Assembly (NCBI GenBank): GCA_963973915.1
Contig: CAXBBM010000005.1
Coordinates: 124,001 to 188,000, forward strand
Length of the DNA stretch: 64,000 nucleotides
Reading direction: 5' to 3'
From: Polycyclovorans sp002706265
GTDB lineage: Bacteria; Pseudomonadota; Gammaproteobacteria; Nevskiales; Nevskiaceae
Below the pieces are notes generated by a model. It ran no database searches. It had not been told where the DNA came from and worked only from the letters and a program-made list of their open reading frames with translations. Below are positions 7,729-16,409 of the stretch, piece after piece; the first letter of the stretch is position 1; each line of letters starts with the position of its first letter. The position numbers and the translations under genes are program-made.

Positions 7729-9014
7729 GTCGCACGCTCATTGCCAACGCCCGCGTGCTTGATCCCGCCCAAGCGCTGGACGGCACTCGCCACGTGCTGA
7801 TCGACGGCACAAAGATCGCCGCCGTGCTGACGCCCGGTACCGCGCCCGAGGGCACGGTGGACCATCATGTGGACGCCAGCGGCCAGTGGCTGGTGCCCGG
7901 CGCGGTCGATCTGGCCGCCCGCTTCCGCGAGCCGGGCCACACGGCCAAGGCCGACTTCGCCAGTGAAACCCGCGCCGCCTTTGCCGGCGGCATCACCCGT
8001 TTCGCACTGCCGCCCGACACCCATCCGGTGCTCGACACACCCGCGATGGTGGTGCGCGTGCTGCGTATTTCCAAAGCCGCCCGCAGCCCCTGGGTCATGC
8101 CGCTGGGCGCGCTCACCCAGGGTCTGGCCGGGCAGGCGCTGGCCGAGATGAGCGCCCTCAAGGCGGCCGGCTGCGTGGGGCTTTCGCAGGCCTCGGCGCC
8201 GCTGGATGACCCGCTGCTGGCACGGCGCGCGCTGGAATACGCCCGCGGGCTGGGCATGACCGTGCACATCCAGCCTCTGGACGCGCGGCTTGCCAACGGC
8301 GGCTGTGCCCATGAGGGCGCCACCGCAACCCGGCTGGGGCTGTCGCCGATTCCGGTGGCGGCCGAGGTGGCGGCCATGCGCTTCTGGATCTCGCTGGTGG
8401 AAGACACCGGCGCGCGCCTGCACTTCGGCCGGCTGTCCACGGCACGCGGCGCCGAACTGGTTGCCAACGCTCAGGCCCGCGATCTGCCGATCAGTGCCGA
8501 TGTGGCCGCGCACCAACTGTTCCTGACCGATGCCGCGCTGGCCGGCTTCGACCCGGCCGCGCATCTGATGCCGCCGCTGCGCAGCGAGGCGGACCGTCTG
8601 GCGCTGCGCGACGCGGTGAGGACCGGGGTGATCGAGGCCATCTGCTCCGATCACCAGCCCCACGAAGCCGATGCCAAGCGTGATCCATTCCCGCTCACCG
8701 CGGCCGGCGCCTCCGGGCTGGAACTGCTGTGGCCATTGACACTGAAATGGATGACCGAAGACCAGGTGCCGGCGCTGACGGCCGTGCATCGGCTCACCTG
8801 TGCCCCGGCCCGGCGTCTGGGGCTGAGCCTGCCACGCATCGAGGCCGGTCAACCTGCGGATCTGGCGCTGATCCAGCCCGACGCGCCATGGACGCTGGAC
8901 CCGGCCCGGCTGCTGAGCCGCGGCCGCAATACGCCGCTGGCTGGCCTGTCTTTCGACCATCGCGTGGCGGCCTGCTGGCACCTGGGCGTGGCGCGTCACC
9001 AATGCTCCGATTAA
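7725..9014 (+). CDS. pyrC': Inactive dihydroorotase-like subunit of class A aspartate transcarbamoylase
   Basis: A 429-residue amidohydrolase-fold protein. Its start (MSRTLIANARVLDPAQ), ASGQWLVPGAVDLAARFREPG and ICSDHQPHEADAKRDPF are clearly dihydroorotase-like. In active enzymes, however, the stretch after the conserved Asp62 reads H-x-H, and here Ala64 and Arg66 replace both metal-binding histidines. That is the diagnostic loss in Pseudomonas PyrC', a structural, non-catalytic partner needed for PyrB assembly. A functional dihydroorotase must be encoded elsewhere. The frame overlaps pyrB by four bases. Confidence 0.93.
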   Translation: MSRTLIANARVLDPAQALDGTRHVLIDGTKIAAVLTPGTAPEGTVDHHVDASGQWLVPGAVDLAARFREPGHTAKADFASETRAAFAGGITRFALPPDTHPVLDTPAMVVRVLRISKAARSPWVMPLGALTQGLAGQALAEMSALKAAGCVGLSQASAPLDDPLLARRALEYARGLGMTVHIQPLDARLANGGCAHEGATATRLGLSPIPVAAEVAAMRFWISLVEDTGARLHFGRLSTARGAELVANAQARDLPISADVAAHQLFLTDAALAGFDPAAHLMPPLRSEADRLALRDAVRTGVIEAICSDHQPHEADAKRDPFPLTAAGASGLELLWPLTLKWMTEDQVPALTAVHRLTCAPARRLGLSLPRIEAGQPADLALIQPDAPWTLDPARLLSRGRNTPLAGLSFDHRVAACWHLGVARHQCSD

Positions 9015-9135
9015 GCCGCCGCAACGGCCATTTTGTCCGGTATAGTCAAGTCGAAACAGGCGCTTGCGCGGGGCCGCCCGCAACCCCGAACGGCGCTTCG
9101 GGGTCAACCACTCAGGCCGACAGGGACTCCAAAGA

Positions 9136-9504
9136 ATGGCGAAGATCATGGTGGTGGATGACTCACCCACCGATGCGGCAAATCTGAAACGCATTCTCGA
9201 AAAAGCCCGGCACGAGGTCAGCATCGCCGGCGACGCCGCAGACGCACTGCAGCGCATTCGCGAAGAACAGCCCGACGCGGTGTTGATGGACGTGGTCATG
9301 CCGGGCGTCAACGGCTTTCAGGCCACCCGCACCCTGTCCCGCGACCCGGCAACAGCACAGATTCCGGTGATCGTGGTCAGCGCCAAGAATCAGGAAACCG
9401 ATCGGGTATGGGCGCTGCGCCAGGGTGCCAAGGCGTATCTGGTCAAGCCGTTCAAGGACGCCGACTTGGTCAAGATGATCGAGCAGGTTCTGGGCGAGCG
9501 CTGA
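9136..9504 (+). CDS. Single-domain response regulator (PilH/CheY-like)
   Basis: A 122-residue receiver domain without an output domain. It has the acidic pair in MVVDDSPTD, phospho-acceptor Asp52 in VLMDVVMPG, the conserved Ser in VVSAKNQ and the Lys in LVKPFKDADL. The DRVWALRQGAKAYLVKPF stretch closely follows PilH, the twitching-motility regulator of the Pil-Chp chemosensory system. The next gene is a PilJ-type receptor, supporting that role. PilG, PilI, PilK and ChpA homologues are absent from the window. The ATG at 9136 gives the normal receiver length. Confidence 0.85.
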   Translation: MAKIMVVDDSPTDAANLKRILEKARHEVSIAGDAADALQRIREEQPDAVLMDVVMPGVNGFQATRTLSRDPATAQIPVIVVSAKNQETDRVWALRQGAKAYLVKPFKDADLVKMIEQVLGER

Positions 9505-9555
9505 GCAGCACGGCATTCGCCACACGCGGCACCACACTGAATCGGGGACAAGGGA

Positions 9556-11565
9556 ATGGCAGACACCACCGGGCAGGACATCGGCGCGATGCTGCGACGA
9601 CAAGACTCTGTACTGCTCATCGGCGCCATCGGGTTGCTGGTTTTGGCCCTGCTGATCGCCCTCTTCACCCAAGCCGCCCAAAACCGGGGCCGACTGTGGC
9701 TGGAAACCGTGCGCAGCATCCCGGAGAGCGCTGCGCGCATTGCCCGTGCCAGCGGCGAGATCAGTCGCGGCGTGGCGCCCGACCTGCAGGTGATTGGTAC
9801 GCTCACCGCTGCGGTGGACGAGCAGACCCTGGGTCTGATCCAGGGCAACGAGATCAATGATCTGCCTGCGATGCCATCGTCGATGCAGGACGACGCGGCG
9901 GCCCTGCGGGCCGCCTGGGGCCAACTGCAGGCCCCTTCGGATCGCATCATCGGCCTGAGGCCCGAGTTCGACACCGGCCTCACCGAAGCACGCGGGCTGG
10001 CCGAGATGGTGCGCGGTCCTGAGGGTCTTTATGCGATGCACCTTGAGCTGGCGCAGCGCCTGGTGGGTCAACGGGCCAATGCGGTTGCCAGCCTGTTGGT
10101 GGCGCAGCAATTGGTGGGCCTCGATCGACTCGCCGGCGCGGCGTCGCGCCTGTTCAGTGAAGGCCAGGCCACGCGCGAGCGCTACGAGCAGATGGTCGCG
10201 CTGGTGAACGACATCCAGTCCCGTCATGCGCAAATGCTGGGCGAGCCGGCCACGCGCGCGCTGGCCGAGTTGGTGGCGCCCGACCTGGTGGCACTGACCA
10301 CCACGGTCGATGGCCTGCGCCCGCGGGTCGACGCCGCCGTCATGCTACAGGCACTGGCCGCTGACCTGCCCAAGGCCGTTCCCGGCGTCACCCGCACTGC
10401 GGGCGTGCTTGCCGGTCAATTGGAGCAGCGCGAGGCACAGCTGGCGTTTTATCCGGTGATCAGCGCCATCGCCGTGGCACTGGCCATCGCACTGCTGGTG
10501 GCCTACGGCCTGATTGCGACCCGCGGCATGACCAAGCGCCTGGTCGCCGCCGAAACCAACGATGCCCAGCGACAGCAGGCGATCCTCGGCCTGCTGGATG
10601 AAATCACCAACCTCGCCGACGGCGATCTGACCGTCGACGTGACCGTGACCGAAGATTTCACCGGGGCCATCGCCGACTCGCTCAACTACACCGTGGAGAA
10701 CATGCGCGCGCTGGTGGGTACCATCAACCAGACCTCGGAGCGGGTCGCCGCTGGTGCGACCGCCACCCAGCAGCTGGCCCAGGACATGTCCGCAGGCTCC
10801 GAGCGTCAGGCCAGCGACATCGCCTCGCTGACCCTGCAGATGACCGAAACCGCCGCCACGCTGTCGGGCGTGGCCGAACGCGCCGAGTCGGTGGCCGATC
10901 AGGCCGAGGAGTCGGTGGATGTTGCCCGGGGTGGGGCCGAAACGGCGCGCGGCACCATCAATGTGATGGCGGCGTTGCGCGAGCAGATTCAGGACACGTC
11001 CAAGCGCATCAAGCGCCTTGGCGAATCGTCACAGGAAATCGGCAACATCATCGAGCTGATCAACGACATCTCAGAACAGACAGGAACCCTGGCCCTGAAT
11101 GCGGCCATTCAGGCCGCGATGGCGGGCGAACAGGGGCGTGGATTTGCGGTGGTGGCCGAAGAGGTACAACGCCTCGCCGAACGCGCCTCCACCGCCACCC
11201 GCCAGGTCGAAACGCTGGTCAAGACCATTCAGGCCGACACCAACGAAGCCATCGTGTCGATGGAGCGGTCGACGCACAACGTGGTCAACGGCGCGCGCAG
11301 TGCTGAAGAAGCCGGTGGCGCCCTGAGCCGGGTGCAGCTCAGCTCGCAGACCATGGCCGAGCTGATCGCCGGAATCGCCGGGGATGCCCGCCGCCAGTCG
11401 GCAAGCACCACCGATGCTGCGCAACGCATGCAGGCGGTCCGTGAGATTTCGACGCAGACCTCACGCGCCTCTGCCGAAACCGCCCGAGCCGTGGCCGAGC
11501 TCTCGTCTCTGTCGGCGCAACTGCGTCAGTCGGTCGCCGGCTTCAAGCTGCCCGAAGGCAGCTGA
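9556..11565 (+). CDS. pilJ: Type IV pilus-associated methyl-accepting chemotaxis protein, PilJ-type
   Basis: A 669-residue inner-membrane chemoreceptor. A first membrane segment (about residues 19-42) leads to a roughly 250-residue helical periplasmic sensor region, then a second segment (about 292-318) ending in a basic turn (ATRGMTKRL). A HAMP-like region and a long coiled-coil signalling hairpin follow. The hairpin tip reads TLALNAAIQAAMAGEQGRGF, and the following VVAEEVQRLAERA and SMERSTHNVV match PilJ rather than flagellar receptors. In Pseudomonas, PilJ senses surface contact through pilin and drives ChpA. Only the PilH-like regulator is adjacent here. Confidence 0.88.
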   Translation: MADTTGQDIGAMLRRQDSVLLIGAIGLLVLALLIALFTQAAQNRGRLWLETVRSIPESAARIARASGEISRGVAPDLQVIGTLTAAVDEQTLGLIQGNEINDLPAMPSSMQDDAAALRAAWGQLQAPSDRIIGLRPEFDTGLTEARGLAEMVRGPEGLYAMHLELAQRLVGQRANAVASLLVAQQLVGLDRLAGAASRLFSEGQATRERYEQMVALVNDIQSRHAQMLGEPATRALAELVAPDLVALTTTVDGLRPRVDAAVMLQALAADLPKAVPGVTRTAGVLAGQLEQREAQLAFYPVISAIAVALAIALLVAYGLIATRGMTKRLVAAETNDAQRQQAILGLLDEITNLADGDLTVDVTVTEDFTGAIADSLNYTVENMRALVGTINQTSERVAAGATATQQLAQDMSAGSERQASDIASLTLQMTETAATLSGVAERAESVADQAEESVDVARGGAETARGTINVMAALREQIQDTSKRIKRLGESSQEIGNIIELINDISEQTGTLALNAAIQAAMAGEQGRGFAVVAEEVQRLAERASTATRQVETLVKTIQADTNEAIVSMERSTHNVVNGARSAEEAGGALSRVQLSSQTMAELIAGIAGDARRQSASTTDAAQRMQAVREISTQTSRASAETARAVAELSSLSAQLRQSVAGFKLPEGS

Positions 11566-11595
11566 GTCAGGCCCGGTCGGCTTCAGTCGACTCAG
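11562..11595. terminator. Hairpin between convergent pilJ and the FGD-repeat gene
   Basis: CTGAGTC and GACTCAG form a perfect 7-bp inverted repeat around a 20-base GC-rich loop. The left arm contains the pilJ TGA and the right arm contains the TGA of the convergent minus-strand gene. There is no T-tract, so this would be an atypical bidirectional terminator or a 3'-end protecting hairpin. Confidence 0.4.
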
Positions 11596-11933
11596 TCCAG
11601 TGGGCGGTCCAGCGTCAGATAGGGCGCGCCCGCCGGCGGGTCCCGCCGTGGGGCCGGAGCGGTCGCCGAACGTGCCGGGGGCACCGGCACTTCCTGAAAA
11701 CGCTCGACCGGCGTGCCTTCGAGCATCGGCACCGAGCCCTCCTGCACCCGACTGAAGTTGTACCGCCGGAACTCGCCGCGGCTGGCATCGCCAAAATACC
11801 CTTGGGCGGGGTCGCCAAACTGCCCTTTGTCCGGATCGCCATAGGCCTCCGGCGAGCGATTGGGCTGGGCGCCCGACACCAGGCTCACACCCCAGCAGGT
11901 CAAGCCCGCCAGCACTTTCACCCAAGACATCAT
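11592..11933 (-). CDS. Hypothetical exported protein with three FGDP-type octapeptide repeats
   Basis: Not recognised as a known family. The 113 residues start with a signal peptide (about 1-22, ending SLVSGA). Three consecutive 8-residue units follow, AYGDPDKG, QFGDPAQG and YFGDASRG (residues 30-53), each with an aromatic-Gly-Asp core. The remainder is an RYNFSRVQEGSVPMLEGTP stretch and a Pro/Arg-rich tail. The repeats could be a Ca2+- or carbohydrate-binding surface, but that is speculation. It is convergent with pilJ and divergent from pckA. Confidence 0.55.
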   Translation of the reverse strand: MMSWVKVLAGLTCWGVSLVSGAQPNRSPEAYGDPDKGQFGDPAQGYFGDASRGEFRRYNFSRVQEGSVPMLEGTPVERFQEVPVPPARSATAPAPRRDPPAGAPYLTLDRPLD

Positions 11934-12067
11934 GGCGTTGCTCCAGCATGTTCGAGCCGCCAGTATAAGAGCCGCGGGAACGCTTCCGGGGGCCGTCCGG
12001 CTTGCGGTGCGACACCGCGCTACTTAACATGCGCGGCTCTCCGCACCCGGCGACTCAAGGATCACGA

Positions 12068-13720
12068 ATGAGCTTACAGGCTGACCTCGAACAACTTTTT
12101 GGACTCAAGACCGTCAGTTACAAGGTCAACCTCAGCAAGCCCGAATTGTTTCATGAAGCCGTCGCCAACGACCGGGGCCGGGTCCGCCGCGGTGGTCCCT
12201 CGGACGAACGGAAAGCCTTCCCGACCCGACTCGGTGTCGACGGTCCGCTGGTGTTCTACACCGACCCGGACTGCACGGGCCGGCGCACCAAGGACACCTT
12301 CGCCGTCAAATGGCCCGAGGTGGCCGATGAGATCTGGTTCAAGGCCGACCTGGGCGGCTATGACCCCGAGAAATACGAGGGTCTGATCAAACGCGTGGTG
12401 GCGCACCTCAACGCCAGGCAGGCCACCTTGTATGTGAAGGACCTGTTCATGGGCTCCGATCCCGACTTCGCGGTGCCCTACCGCTTTGTCGGCGAATACG
12501 CGACCCACGCGTTTTTCTGCGACAACATGTTTCCGAAAGATCTGCCCGGCGTCAAAGACGTGGACGCCCGCCGCTGGACCATGCTCAACGTGCCGAGTTT
12601 CGTCTGCGAGCCCGAGCGCGACGGCAGCCGCTCAGAAGCGGCGGTGATCATCGACACCCGGAACCGCATCTGCCTGGTGGCCGGTCGCGCCGACTATTGC
12701 GGCGTCAACAAGAAAACCATTTTCACGGTTGGCAACTATCTGCTGCCCAAGCAGGGTCGCCTGAGCATGCACTGCTCGGCCAATGTCGGCGAGAAGGGCG
12801 ACGGGGCCATCCTGTTCGGCCTGTCCGGCACCGGCAAGACCACCCTTTCGGCCGATGCCTCGCGCCGGCTGATCGGAGACGACGAAACCATCTGGTCGGA
12901 CAACGGCCTGTGCAACCTCGAAGGCGGTTGCTACGCCAAGCTCATCAACCTCGACAAGGCCGCCGAACCGGTCATTGCCGAAGCGTTGTCGAAGCCCGGA
13001 ACCATCATCGAAAACGTGCCGCCGCTGCCCGGCAAGAAGATGGAAGAGTGCCACCCCGACGAGCTTGACCTCAACGACGGCGCCATCGCCGAGAACACCC
13101 GCTTCAGCTACCCGCTTGAGGTCGTGCCCAACACCATGCCCAACGGGCGTGGTCCGCATCCCGAAACCATCGTGCTGCTCACCGCCGACGCGTTTGGCGT
13201 GCTGCCGCCGATCAGTATTCTTGAGCCGAAAGACGTGATGTATCACTTCGTTTCGGGCTTCACGGCTCGGGTCGCCGGTACCGAGGTGGGCGTCACCGAG
13301 CCGCAACCCACCTTCTCGGCCTGTTTTGGCGGTCCGTTCATGGCCCACAAGCCCAACGTTTACGCCGAGTTGCTGGCGAAAAAGATGCAGCAGCACAATG
13401 TGCGCTGCATCTTGCTCAACACCGGCTGGAGCGGCGGCCCCTACGGCATCGGCAAGCGCATGAGCCTGAAGGTGACGCGTGCCCTGCTCAACTCGGCCCT
13501 GAACGGCGAGCTGGACGCGGTCGAGACCGAGACCCAGCCCATTCTCAACCTGAAAATGCCGAAAAGCTGCCCGGGGGTTGACAGCGCCATCCTCAACCCG
13601 CGCAACACCTGGGCCGACAAGGGCGCCTACGACGCCACGGCGACCAAGCTGCGCGACATGTTCCGCGACAATTTCAACAAGAAGGACTTTGCCCGCTTCG
13701 GGATCGAAGCCCGCATCTGA
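12068..13720 (+). CDS. pckA: Phosphoenolpyruvate carboxykinase (ATP)
   Basis: Converts oxaloacetate plus ATP to phosphoenolpyruvate, the entry step of gluconeogenesis. The 550-residue protein has the family landmarks: CNMFPK near the substrate site, RADYCGVNKKTIFTVGNYLL with the Mn2+-binding Lys, the P-loop ILFGLSGTGKTTLSADASR, the second acidic motif IGDDETIWSDNG, and ATP-class segments FGGPFMAHKP and NTGWSGGPYGIGKRM. The ATG at 12068 gives a length close to the 540 residues of E. coli. It stands alone and is followed by a clear intrinsic terminator. Confidence 0.97.
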   Translation: MSLQADLEQLFGLKTVSYKVNLSKPELFHEAVANDRGRVRRGGPSDERKAFPTRLGVDGPLVFYTDPDCTGRRTKDTFAVKWPEVADEIWFKADLGGYDPEKYEGLIKRVVAHLNARQATLYVKDLFMGSDPDFAVPYRFVGEYATHAFFCDNMFPKDLPGVKDVDARRWTMLNVPSFVCEPERDGSRSEAAVIIDTRNRICLVAGRADYCGVNKKTIFTVGNYLLPKQGRLSMHCSANVGEKGDGAILFGLSGTGKTTLSADASRRLIGDDETIWSDNGLCNLEGGCYAKLINLDKAAEPVIAEALSKPGTIIENVPPLPGKKMEECHPDELDLNDGAIAENTRFSYPLEVVPNTMPNGRGPHPETIVLLTADAFGVLPPISILEPKDVMYHFVSGFTARVAGTEVGVTEPQPTFSACFGGPFMAHKPNVYAELLAKKMQQHNVRCILLNTGWSGGPYGIGKRMSLKVTRALLNSALNGELDAVETETQPILNLKMPKSCPGVDSAILNPRNTWADKGAYDATATKLRDMFRDNFNKKDFARFGIEARI

Positions 13721-13740
13721 GAACCTGCAGTTTGTCTCAA

Positions 13741-13764
13741 GCCCGGCTCAATGCCGGGTTTTTT
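13741..13764 (+). terminator. Rho-independent terminator of pckA
   Basis: CCCGGC and GCCGGG pair across a 5-base loop (TCAAT) and are followed directly by six T residues. The hairpin begins about 20 bases after the pckA stop. Confidence 0.9.
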
Positions 13765-13820
13765 GTGCCCGGCGACTGGCACACTACGGACACCTGACGC
13801 TACCGGGGCCCCGCGCCGCC

Positions 13821-14447
13821 ATGAACCCTCATCGCATCTTCTGCATCGGCAAGAACTACGCGGCGCATGTGGCGGAGCTTGCGCAGCCCGGTGAAGCGAT
13901 CGACGATGACTGCGTTATCTTCATGAAACCCGCTTCGGCGCTGGTCGCGGAAGGTGAGTCCATCGTGCTGCCGCGCGGCCTGGGCAGCGTTCACCACGAA
14001 GCCGAACTGGTGGTGATGCTGACCGGCGGCGGCCGAGACATTGCCGAAGACGAGGCCCTCGACTGTGTCGCAGGTTTGACGCTGGGGCTGGACCTGACGC
14101 TGCGGGACCTGCAATCGCAACTCAAGCGCCGCGGCGAGCCTTGGGAGCGGGCCAAGGCTTTCGACTGCAGTGCGCCGCTGGGCGATTTCAAGCCCTACCT
14201 CGCGCAGGACCTGCAGGCGCTGAGCTTCACCTGCCACGTGAACGGTGAATTGCGGCAGCACGGCCACACCCGCGACATGTGCCATTCGGTGGCACGGCAA
14301 ATTCACCTGATCTCGCAGCTCTGGGCCTTGATGCCCGGCGACGTGTTGTTCACCGGCACCCCCGAAGGCGTCGGCCCCCTCTCCCCCGGCGATCGCATCA
14401 CGCTGGCCAGTCCCACCTTGGGCGCCTATGCCTGGACCTGTTCATGA
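13821..14447 (+). CDS. Fumarylacetoacetate hydrolase (FAH) family protein
   Basis: A 208-residue protein of the compact FAH fold, similar in size to FAHD1-type acylpyruvate hydrolases. The start FCIGKNYAAHVAEL contains the catalytic-histidine region. HHEAELVVML carries two metal-ligand glutamates and LGLDLTLRDLQ the Asp ligand. GDVLFTGTPEGVGPLSPGD is the conserved C-terminal loop. Members cleave C-C bonds in 2,4-diketo acids or decarboxylate oxaloacetate; substrate cannot be told here. Oxaloacetate would fit the neighbouring pckA, but this is an inference. It overlaps the DUF502 gene by four bases. Confidence 0.9.
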   Translation: MNPHRIFCIGKNYAAHVAELAQPGEAIDDDCVIFMKPASALVAEGESIVLPRGLGSVHHEAELVVMLTGGGRDIAEDEALDCVAGLTLGLDLTLRDLQSQLKRRGEPWERAKAFDCSAPLGDFKPYLAQDLQALSFTCHVNGELRQHGHTRDMCHSVARQIHLISQLWALMPGDVLFTGTPEGVGPLSPGDRITLASPTLGAYAWTCS

Positions 14448-15157
14448 GTTCGCAACCCGTTTTTGACCGACGCACCAAAGTGCGCCTGCGACGGCTCAGC
14501 AGCACCTTTCTGGCCGGCTTGCTGGCGGTGCTGCCGATCATGATCACTGCCGCCGTCGTGATGTGGCTGATCGGGGCCGCCGAATCGCTGCTTGGCGGCC
14601 TGTTGAACGCGGTGCTGCCGGGGCCGCTTTACCTTCCGGGCATGGGCCTGATTCTCGCCGTTCTGTTGATCTTCCTGGTCGGCATCGGGGTCCGCGGTGT
14701 GGTGTTCCGTCAGGTGCTGGCCTGGATCGAGGCGGCGATGAACCGCATTCCGCTGGTCAAGACGGTCTACGGTGCCGTGCGCGACCTCACCGGTCTGATG
14801 TCCGGCGACTCCAATCGTCGCTTCAGCCAGGTGGTCACGGTGCAACTGCCGAACATGCCAATCCGGCTGGTGGGCTTTGTCACGGTCGAGGATCTGGCCG
14901 GCAGCCCGATGGCGGGCGAACAGGATGAAGTGGCCGTGTACCTGCCCATGAGCTATCAGATCGGCGGCTACACCCTGCTGTTACCCCGCGCCCTGTTGAC
15001 GCCACTGGACCTGGGTTTTGAAGAAGCGATGCGCTTCGTCATCACCGCAGGCCTGTCGCGCACCGGCGAGGGCGCCGCGCCCACTGCCCCGCCACCCCCG
15101 CCCGCGCCGCCGCCGCCGCCGCCCACAACGGCACAACCGCCACCGGGCGAAGCATGA
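14444..15157 (+). CDS. DUF502 family membrane protein with polyproline tail
   Basis: A 237-residue inner-membrane protein with two membrane segments (about 21-45 and 61-86) and a cytoplasmic or periplasmic domain containing NRIPLVKTVYGAVRDL and LPMSYQIGGYTLLLPRALL, both typical of DUF502. The family has no assigned function in bacteria. The C-terminal 30 residues are unusually proline-rich, with runs of five and six prolines, which would normally require elongation factor P for translation. Such tails vary among relatives. ATGA overlap with the preceding gene. Confidence 0.85.
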   Translation: MSSQPVFDRRTKVRLRRLSSTFLAGLLAVLPIMITAAVVMWLIGAAESLLGGLLNAVLPGPLYLPGMGLILAVLLIFLVGIGVRGVVFRQVLAWIEAAMNRIPLVKTVYGAVRDLTGLMSGDSNRRFSQVVTVQLPNMPIRLVGFVTVEDLAGSPMAGEQDEVAVYLPMSYQIGGYTLLLPRALLTPLDLGFEEAMRFVITAGLSRTGEGAAPTAPPPPPAPPPPPPTTAQPPPGEA

Positions 15158-15164
15158 TGACCCG

Positions 15165-16409
15165 GTGAGCAAGCACCGGTTGTTCCTGCTGCTGGCGGCG
15201 CTGTATCTGGCGCAGGGCTTGCCCTACGGCTTTTTCACCCAGGCGCTGCCGGTGCTGATGCGCGAGCAGGGATATTCCTTGACGGCCATCAGCGCCGTGA
15301 GCCTGCTGTTCATCCCCTGGGCCACGAAGTTCCTATGGGCCCCCTGGGTCGACCACCGCGGCACCCGGCGCGGCTGGCTGCTGCCCCTGCAGATTGCCGG
15401 CGTGGTGCTGGCGCTGGGGCTGACCGCACTGCCGCTGGATGGCCACTTCACGGCGCTGTTCATCGCGCTGTTCCTGTTCAATTGCGTGGCCGCAACCCAA
15501 GACATTGCCACCGATGGCCTGGCGGTCAGGCTGCTCACGGCGCCGCAGCGTGGTCTGGGCAACGGCATTCAGGTGGGTGGCTACCGCATCGGCATGATCC
15601 TCGGCGGGGGACTGCTGCTGTGGCTGTACGCCGTGGCAGGCTGGGCGGTGATGCTCACCGGCATGGCGGCGCTGCTGGCACTGACGGTGATTCCGGTGTT
15701 CTTCATGCACGAGCCCGCGCCGGTCGCGGCCCGCGCCCCGGAAGTGGTCACCCCGGCGTTCAAGCAGTTGATGCTGGGTTGGTGGTCACGCCTGCGTCGC
15801 CCCGGCATGGCGGGCTTCATCGGCCTAATTGCCGCCTACAAGTTTGGCGACACCATGGCCTCGGCGCACATTGGACCGATGATGGTGGACCTGGGCCTGA
15901 GCAACACCGACATCGCCCTCGTCAAAGGCACGGTGGGCTCGGTGATGGCGCTGGCGGGCGCGGCGCTGGGCGGTCTGCTGGTCTGGTCGCTGCAACGCCG
16001 CACGGCGCTGTATCTGTGCGGCATGTTGCAGGCGCTCAGCATCGCGCCCTACCTTCTGGCGTCGCTGGGGGTCGCGCCGCTGGCGATGCTGTGGACGGGC
16101 AGCGTGGTCGAAAGCCTGTGCGGCGCCATGGCCACGGTGGCCCTGTTCACCTTGATGATGGATGCCTCGGACCCCGAACACGGCGGCACCGACTACACCC
16201 TGCTGGCCTGCATCATCGTGCTGGTGATGGGCACGGCCGTCTTCGCCGGCGGCCTGATCGGTGACCACTTGGGCTACGCGGTGCTGCTGGTCGTGGGCAT
16301 GGCCGCTTCGGCGGCCGGTTGCCTGGCATTGGTGGCGGCGCTGGACCGTGGCAGCCCGCTGGAGCGGGTCAATCAGGCTTGGCGGTCGCCGACGTCCCCT
16401 CAGCGCTGA
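15165..16409 (+). CDS. MFS transporter, AmpG-like permease
   Basis: A 414-residue protein with about 12 hydrophobic segments. The motifs ALYLAQGLPYGFFTQALPVL, FIPWATKFLWAPWVD, AATQDIATDGLAVRLL and GNGIQVGGYRIGMILGGG are those of the AmpG/SLC33 branch of the major facilitator superfamily. AmpG imports anhydro-muropeptides for cell-wall recycling; other members carry different solutes, so the substrate is a probability rather than a certainty. The GTG at 15165, eight bases after the DUF502 stop, gives the family N-terminus. Its 3' end overlaps the convergent acyltransferase by 41 bases. Confidence 0.85.
   Translation: MSKHRLFLLLAALYLAQGLPYGFFTQALPVLMREQGYSLTAISAVSLLFIPWATKFLWAPWVDHRGTRRGWLLPLQIAGVVLALGLTALPLDGHFTALFIALFLFNCVAATQDIATDGLAVRLLTAPQRGLGNGIQVGGYRIGMILGGGLLLWLYAVAGWAVMLTGMAALLALTVIPVFFMHEPAPVAARAPEVVTPAFKQLMLGWWSRLRRPGMAGFIGLIAAYKFGDTMASAHIGPMMVDLGLSNTDIALVKGTVGSVMALAGAALGGLLVWSLQRRTALYLCGMLQALSIAPYLLASLGVAPLAMLWTGSVVESLCGAMATVALFTLMMDASDPEHGGTDYTLLACIIVLVMGTAVFAGGLIGDHLGYAVLLVVGMAASAAGCLALVAALDRGSPLERVNQAWRSPTSPQR

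Noticed and set aside
7635..9311. A 558-codon minus-strand frame opposite pyrC'
   Set aside because: It is antisense to a clearly functional gene and to part of the response regulator; composition is typical of a shadow frame.
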